38,272 nt of DNA from Candidatus Heritagella gallinarum (GTDB lineage Bacteria; Bacillota; Clostridia; Oscillospirales; Acutalibacteraceae). A program made the position numbers and the translations under genes. The notes below the pieces were generated by a model. That model was given only the letters and a program-made list of their open reading frames with translations. It had not been told where the DNA came from and ran no database searches. The stretch lies in NCBI GenBank assembly GCA_904394685.1, contig CAJFNK010000041.1, positions 1 through 38,272 of the forward strand, read 5' to 3'. Positions 33,856-38,272 of the stretch are shown piece by piece; positions within the stretch are counted from its first letter, which is position 1; every line of letters begins with the position of its first letter.

Positions 33856-34623
33856 ATGAAGCTGTATCAAATTTGCTTCAGTCCAACTGGCGGTACGCAA
33901 AAGGTGGCGGATGCAGTTTGCAGCGCATGGAGCTGTGAGCGGGAAACGATCGACCTGTGCAGCCCCTCTTTCAGCGGGGAAGGCTACCAGTTTGAGCGGG
34001 AAGATGTCTGTGTGGTTGCGGTGCCTTCTTTTGGAGGCCGTGTACCGGTAACCGCTGTCGAACGTCTTTCCAAGCTCCAAGGAAACGGTGCTTCTGCCAT
34101 TTTGGTGGCGGTGTATGGAAACCGTGCCTATGAGGATACGCTGCTGGAGCTTTCCGACTGCTTAGAAAAGGCTGGGTTCCGGTGCCGTGCGGCGATTGCC
34201 GCTTTGGCGGAACATTCCATTGTGCGGAAAATTGCGGCGGGACGTCCCGACCAGCAGGATCTGACACAGCTAAAGGCTTTTTCAAACGAGATTCATGATG
34301 GTTTCGAGCATCTGCCAGAAAAGGTACACGTTCCGGGAAACCGGCCCTATCGTGCCTGGGGCGGAAGCGCCCTAAAGCCCAAAGCCTCTGCTGCCTGTAC
34401 TGGATGCGGGACTTGTGCTGCCCGTTGCCCGGTGGGGGCAATTCCGGTTCAGCAGCCAGATCAAGTGGATGCAGAGCGCTGTATTGCCTGTATGCGCTGT
34501 TTGTCGGTTTGTCCGGTTCATGCAAGAGTGCTGGACGAAACCATGCTCCAGGGTCTGACACAAAAGCTGGAAAGTGTTTGCACAGGGCGAAAAGAAAACG
34601 AGCTTTTTAAGACAGCAGAATAA
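33856..34623 (+). CDS. EFR1-type flavodoxin-ferredoxin protein
   Basis: A 255-aa electron carrier with a flavodoxin-like N-terminus, FMN-binding loop 'FSPTGGTQKVADAV' (about 8-21) and 'VAVYGNRAYED' (about 83-93), followed by two [4Fe-4S] motifs 'CTGCGTCAARCP' (about 181-192) and 'CIACMRCLSVCP' (about 211-222). EFR1 proteins are thought to move low-potential electrons in anaerobes; partners are unknown. AAAGGAGCGAG precedes the ATG. It lies downstream of the hydrogenase cassette but behind another terminator, so a link is only positional. Confidence 0.88.
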   Translation: MKLYQICFSPTGGTQKVADAVCSAWSCERETIDLCSPSFSGEGYQFEREDVCVVAVPSFGGRVPVTAVERLSKLQGNGASAILVAVYGNRAYEDTLLELSDCLEKAGFRCRAAIAALAEHSIVRKIAAGRPDQQDLTQLKAFSNEIHDGFEHLPEKVHVPGNRPYRAWGGSALKPKASAACTGCGTCAARCPVGAIPVQQPDQVDAERCIACMRCLSVCPVHARVLDETMLQGLTQKLESVCTGRKENELFKTAE

Positions 34624-34628
34624 TGGAT

Positions 34629-34663
34629 AAAGGGGGTGCAAAAGGGTTTGCATCCCTTTTTGT
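34629..34663 (+). terminator. Terminator of the EFR1-type gene
   Basis: AAAGGG-GTGCAAA pairs with TTTGCATCCCTTT across a short loop, followed by TTTTTG. Confidence 0.85.
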
Positions 34664-34778
34664 TTGGGAGAAATGCTGCGGCTGCCATGAAAAAGGGGAG
34701 AAAAAGCAACACAATTTTGGCAAACCCTCCAACAAGCGGAAAATCTGGTTTTTTTGTTGGAAAATGTCGAGGAAAATA

Positions 34779-34787
34779 TGTTATAAT
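34779..34787 (+). promoter_or_regulatory. Extended -10 promoter of the helicase gene
   Basis: TGTTATAAT is a TGn extended -10 with a perfect TATAAT (34782-34787). A -35-like TTGGAA lies 19 nt upstream, a poor spacing, which the TGn element would compensate. Confidence 0.65.
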
Positions 34788-34878
34788 AAATAAAAAAGAA
34801 AGAAAAAGAAAGAGGCCGGGAATTTGTTTGCAGCCCTTGTAGCACAAGATTCCGGGCCGATGGTAGGAGGCAAAAGTT

Positions 34879-37800
34879 TTGATCGGAAGGATTCAGGATT
34901 TGCAGAAAAAATGCCGGGAAGAAGGGAAAGAAAGCCTGCTGGTGTTTCGTGGGTTCCCCGGTTCGTGTGTCCGTCAGATTCTTTCCATCCCAGAATCGGT
35001 TTTGCCGGCAGAAAAGCTGCTGGACGAGAATGACTGTATTCGGATGGAAAATGTATCTGCATGGAAGAAGGAGCTGGCAGAGGCACTGGCTGCGAAAACA
35101 GGAACGGCGGTAATGCTGTATGAACAGCTGTTGGCATTGGATAACGATGCGGCGCTGCAAAATCGTTCTGTCTGGATTATCGACAACAACCTGTTTGAAA
35201 AGCAGTCGCCCTGCTTGTTGCAGCCGGAACAGGCTGCGGCGTTTTGCCGTGAGATGCAAAACGGGATGGTAGAAGAAGAAAGCTGCTTGCAGTTCTATGG
35301 AGATATTCAGGAGATGGTAGACGGGTTCTGGATGGTTTCTCTGCGGAATTGCCACACAGACGCCGGATTCCCGGTGGTTCCGTTTTATGATACAGAGGGA
35401 TGGCAGCCTGCTCCCACAAAAGGGCTTGCGGGTACAGAGTGGATTGCGGCCGGAGCGGAGTTTGCCCGCCACCGCCAGATGGTACAGGAAGGAACCGCTT
35501 CTGGTGAGGGAAGATATATTCTGGATGGCGAAGAAGACTGGAAGCGTCCGGAAGTGAAGAGCTTTTTCAAAATGCTGGAAGAAAAAGGCCAGTCCTATGA
35601 TGTAGTCTGTCAGCCTCGGATGCAGCGCTTTGATGGAGAACGTTTCCTGCCGCTTCTGCAAAAGCATTGGGGAAAGGATGCCCAGTTCCGTCCGTTGCAG
35701 TTTTATCAGACCCCGGAGAAAAACCGTGAGGTCGAACAGATGTCACAGGGAGATATTATCGGCTGTGTAGCGGCGCAGTGCGATGCTGCCTGTATGGGAA
35801 AAGATTTCCGGAATGTTTTTGTAACCGCCCCCACCGGCGCCGGTAAATCGATTCTGTTCCAGCTGCCCGCCCTGTATCTGGCCGAAAAATATAAGGCGGT
35901 TACCATTGTTGTAACGCCTCTGAAAGCGCTGATGAAAGACCAGGTATCCCAGCTGGAGAGAAAACAGGGGATTACCTGTGCCACCTGCCTCCATTCCGAT
36001 ATTACATTTGAGGAGCGGGAGGAGCGGATTCGCCAAATCCATCAGGGAGAGAAATCGATTGTATATCTTTCCCCGGAGCTTTTGATTTCGGCAGACCTTT
36101 CCGCTTTTATTGGGAACCGTCCTTTGGGGCTGTTCGTGGTGGATGAGGCCCATACCGTTACTTCGTGGGGTAAGGATTTCCGTGCGGACTATTGGTATCT
36201 GGGCGAATATCTGCGCCGCCTTTCCCGTGAGGGAAGAAAGTTCCCGGTATTGTGCCTCACAGCAACGGCTGTTTTTGGCGGGGAAGAAGATGTTGTCAAT
36301 GAAACCATCGCCAGCCTTGGCGTAGAACGTCCTCTCTTGTATCTGGGACGTGTACGCCGGGATAACATTGCCTTTGAGGTGCATCATCTGGAGCAGCCAT
36401 CCACTGGTATTGATAAATACAAAATCCAAAATGCAGCAGAAATGACCCGTGAGTTTGTACGGCAGGGGAGAAAAACCCTGTTTTATTTCCCATACACTTC
36501 TCAGGTGGATGAGGTGTATACCCGCTTGGAGGCCGAAACCCGCCGCCGGGTTCGAAAGTTCCATAGCCGGATGCAGCCTCTGGAACGAAACTTCTCTCAG
36601 CTGGCGTTTCAGAAAAATGATTGTGACGTGATGCTCAGTACTAAGGCGTTTGGTATGGGTGTTGACATTGCCGATATCCAAACGGTTTGCCATTTTGCAC
36701 CCACCGGAAACCTGGCCGACTATGTGCAGGAAATCGGCCGTGCGGCTCGCCGTCAAGATATCCAGGGTCTTGCAGTAACAGGCTTCTTACCCTCCGATAT
36801 CCGCTATATGTCCACCCTGTACCGCCTTTCGGAGCTGCGCCAGTTCCAGGTTCAGGAGCTGTTGCGTAAGTTGACCGAAACCCTTCGCAGAAAAGGAACC
36901 CGCAATGTCACGCTGTCGCCAGACGAGTTTTCCTATCTGTTCCCGGTAGACGATGACAGCCTGCAAAACAAAGTGAAAAACGGCTTGCTTCTGCTGGGAA
37001 GCGATCTGGAAAAAACCTATGGGTTCCCGGTGCTTCGGATGCTGGCAGCCGATAGTCAGGAAGGCGTCAACTATGTCAATGTCCCCGAACAGGTTGAAAA
37101 GAAATTCCTCGAAAAGTATGGGGAGTTTGCCGAGCATCAGCCGGATCAGACAAAGCTGGTAATCCGTTCCCGCAACCGCTTTTTTGCCAGCGATACGGTG
37201 GTGCGAAACAGCGGAAAAATTTATCGTATGGACATGGGGCGGCTCTGGCGTGGCTGTTTCCAGGATATGAACTATCTCCAGTTCAAGCGCAAGTTCTTTG
37301 CAGGAGACCTGTTTGAATGTGGCGGAGACCAGCCGCTTGTGCCCCGTTCTTTCATTTCGGTTCAGTACAGCCGTCCGTTTGAGGAGTCTGTGGAAGAAAT
37401 GCGCCGTGTCATTCGGGCGGTATCGGCAGTGTTCCGAAACTATAAGCTGCAAAAGAAAGCATTTTCACAGGCAGAGTTCCGGGAAGCACTGGTACAGGAG
37501 CTGGGCGGCACATATAGCCGTGAAGAATTTACCGATTTGCTGCTTGACATGTTTGTTACCGATGCACCGCAGAAAATGGGGGTGGGTACCGATAAAACCA
37601 AGTTTATTTCGTTTAGAAAAGCGGCAGACGGGGAGACCGGGAGCTACCGGGTTCTGAATACCGGATATATTACGCTCGAAAGCCACTTTATGCACCTGAT
37701 GGCGCAGGCCGCATCGGATGATACCGGCCTGTATCAGGCTTATATTCCTGCCGGGCGCAGCGGAAAGCAGCCCACGATTATGAAGCTGTTTTCACTGCTG

Positions 37801-38058
37801 GAAGTGCTGGGGATTGCTTCCTATTCCATTACCGGCGGACGTGGACAGGAAATCAAGCTGTTTGTGTCAGACCCCGCCCTTCTGGATAAGCTGTATTCCG
37901 CAGATTATCAGAATCATCAGGTAGACGAGATCCACCGCCGCCATGTGCTGGCCGAGAACATCATGCGGGAGTTCCTGGGTGGTACCTTCACCAGCGAAGA
38001 ACGTTGGGATATGATCGAAGAATACTTCCTTGGCAGAAGCTTTTATCATGCTGGTTGA
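34879..38058 (+). CDS. RecQ-like DEAH helicase with long unassigned N-terminus
   Basis: A 1059-aa superfamily 2 helicase. Motifs: Walker A 'APTGAGKSILFQLP' (about 315-328), Ia 'VTPLKALMKDQV', DEAH box 'VVDEAHTVTSWGKDF' (about 419-433), motif III 'LCLTATAV', and in the second RecA domain 'STKAFGMGVDIADI' and 'QEIGRAARR' (about 616-624). The aligned core is RecQ-like, but there is no HRDC domain and no standard zinc/winged-helix region was recognised. Residues 1-300 show no recognised domain; they may bind DNA or a partner. The TTG start has TAGGAGG 8 nt before it. It is alone between terminators and a tRNA, a place often used by defence or mobile genes, though nothing else of that kind is here. 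Confidence 0.82.
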   Translation: MIGRIQDLQKKCREEGKESLLVFRGFPGSCVRQILSIPESVLPAEKLLDENDCIRMENVSAWKKELAEALAAKTGTAVMLYEQLLALDNDAALQNRSVWIIDNNLFEKQSPCLLQPEQAAAFCREMQNGMVEEESCLQFYGDIQEMVDGFWMVSLRNCHTDAGFPVVPFYDTEGWQPAPTKGLAGTEWIAAGAEFARHRQMVQEGTASGEGRYILDGEEDWKRPEVKSFFKMLEEKGQSYDVVCQPRMQRFDGERFLPLLQKHWGKDAQFRPLQFYQTPEKNREVEQMSQGDIIGCVAAQCDAACMGKDFRNVFVTAPTGAGKSILFQLPALYLAEKYKAVTIVVTPLKALMKDQVSQLERKQGITCATCLHSDITFEEREERIRQIHQGEKSIVYLSPELLISADLSAFIGNRPLGLFVVDEAHTVTSWGKDFRADYWYLGEYLRRLSREGRKFPVLCLTATAVFGGEEDVVNETIASLGVERPLLYLGRVRRDNIAFEVHHLEQPSTGIDKYKIQNAAEMTREFVRQGRKTLFYFPYTSQVDEVYTRLEAETRRRVRKFHSRMQPLERNFSQLAFQKNDCDVMLSTKAFGMGVDIADIQTVCHFAPTGNLADYVQEIGRAARRQDIQGLAVTGFLPSDIRYMSTLYRLSELRQFQVQELLRKLTETLRRKGTRNVTLSPDEFSYLFPVDDDSLQNKVKNGLLLLGSDLEKTYGFPVLRMLAADSQEGVNYVNVPEQVEKKFLEKYGEFAEHQPDQTKLVIRSRNRFFASDTVVRNSGKIYRMDMGRLWRGCFQDMNYLQFKRKFFAGDLFECGGDQPLVPRSFISVQYSRPFEESVEEMRRVIRAVSAVFRNYKLQKKAFSQAEFREALVQELGGTYSREEFTDLLLDMFVTDAPQKMGVGTDKTKFISFRKAADGETGSYRVLNTGYITLESHFMHLMAQAASDDTGLYQAYIPAGRSGKQPTIMKLFSLLEVLGIASYSITGGRGQEIKLFVSDPALLDKLYSADYQNHQVDEIHRRHVLAENIMREFLGGTFTSEERWDMIEEYFLGRSFYHAG

Positions 38059-38144
38059 AGATAGTACAGGCGGTTTCTTAAAGCCCGTTCCTAACAGCCG
38101 GTAGGTTCGTCTTAAACTTTTTAGGAAAAAATTTAAAAAAAGGC

Positions 38145-38172
38145 TTGCTTTTTTCAAAATCTGTGGTATAAT
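38145..38172 (+). promoter_or_regulatory. Promoter of tRNA-fMet
   Basis: TTGCTT (38145-38150), 16 nt, and a perfect TATAAT (38167-38172), 28 nt before the tRNA. A small AGCACTT/AAGTGCT stem (38178-38195) lies in the leader. Confidence 0.75.
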
Positions 38173-38200
38173 AAATGAGCACTTAAAAAAGTGCTTGTAT

Positions 38201-38272
<72 letters not shown>

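Noticed and set aside
34372-35667. 431-codon minus-strand frame across the EFR1-helicase junction
   Set aside because: It runs through two well-supported plus-strand genes, a terminator and a promoter, and has no recognisable motif.

Overview
The window looks like a chromosomal segment of a strictly anaerobic, low-to-mid GC Firmicute. The pointers are the mcsA-mcsB-clpC operon, two [FeFe]-hydrogenase-type proteins, sigma-A style TTGACA/TATAAT promoters, strong AGGAGG ribosome sites and frequent TTG starts. Gut Clostridia of the Oscillospiraceae/Ruminococcaceae type are the most likely source; this is inferred from gene content, not from a database match.

Layout, left to right: (1) tRNA-Thr on the minus strand. 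(2) A plus-strand surface-polymer operon (360-5039): membrane glycosyltransferase, LicD, TarI, TarJ, second LicD. It is expected to make CDP-ribitol and put a phospho-substituent on a glycan, and it ends in a near-perfect bidirectional terminator. (3) A 130-bp inverted-repeat element at 5095-5224, touching the stop codon of a lone hydantoinase/oxoprolinase-type gene. (4) A minus-strand molybdenum operon (13512 to 7421): MoeA-like protein, moaC, moaA, a MOSC-MogA fusion, then modA, modB, modC. (5) tRNA-Ala, then a decayed ABC exporter (13947-15750) with missing and frameshifted parts. (6) ilvD-type dehydratase (minus), a DUF5131 protein with an ArsC/Spx-like protein (plus), and divergent DNA repair genes nfo and alkD-like. 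(7) The protein-arginine-phosphorylation operon mcsA-mcsB-clpC, without ctsR in front and with a ClpC that lacks the usual middle domain. (8) An orphan lipoprotein, tRNA-Pro, tRNA-Gln, and a DUF1836/AraC regulator pair.

(9) The most distinctive part is 27405-33460. A strong promoter and a roughly 260-nt structured leader precede a thioredoxin-like [2Fe-2S] protein, a PAS-containing sensory [FeFe]-hydrogenase homologue (HydS), a SpoIIE/PP2C-type phosphatase with an unassigned C-terminal region, a second (group B-like) [FeFe] hydrogenase, and a PHP-domain phosphoesterase. It reads as a redox or H2-sensing signalling cassette with a phosphatase output. (10) Small TSCPD and flavodoxin-ferredoxin proteins follow. 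(11) A 1059-residue RecQ-like helicase with about 300 unassigned N-terminal residues comes next. (12) The window ends inside an initiator tRNA-fMet.

No CRISPR array, rRNA, phage block or intact transposase was seen. Reading was by eye, so homology calls rest on recognised motifs and gene order.
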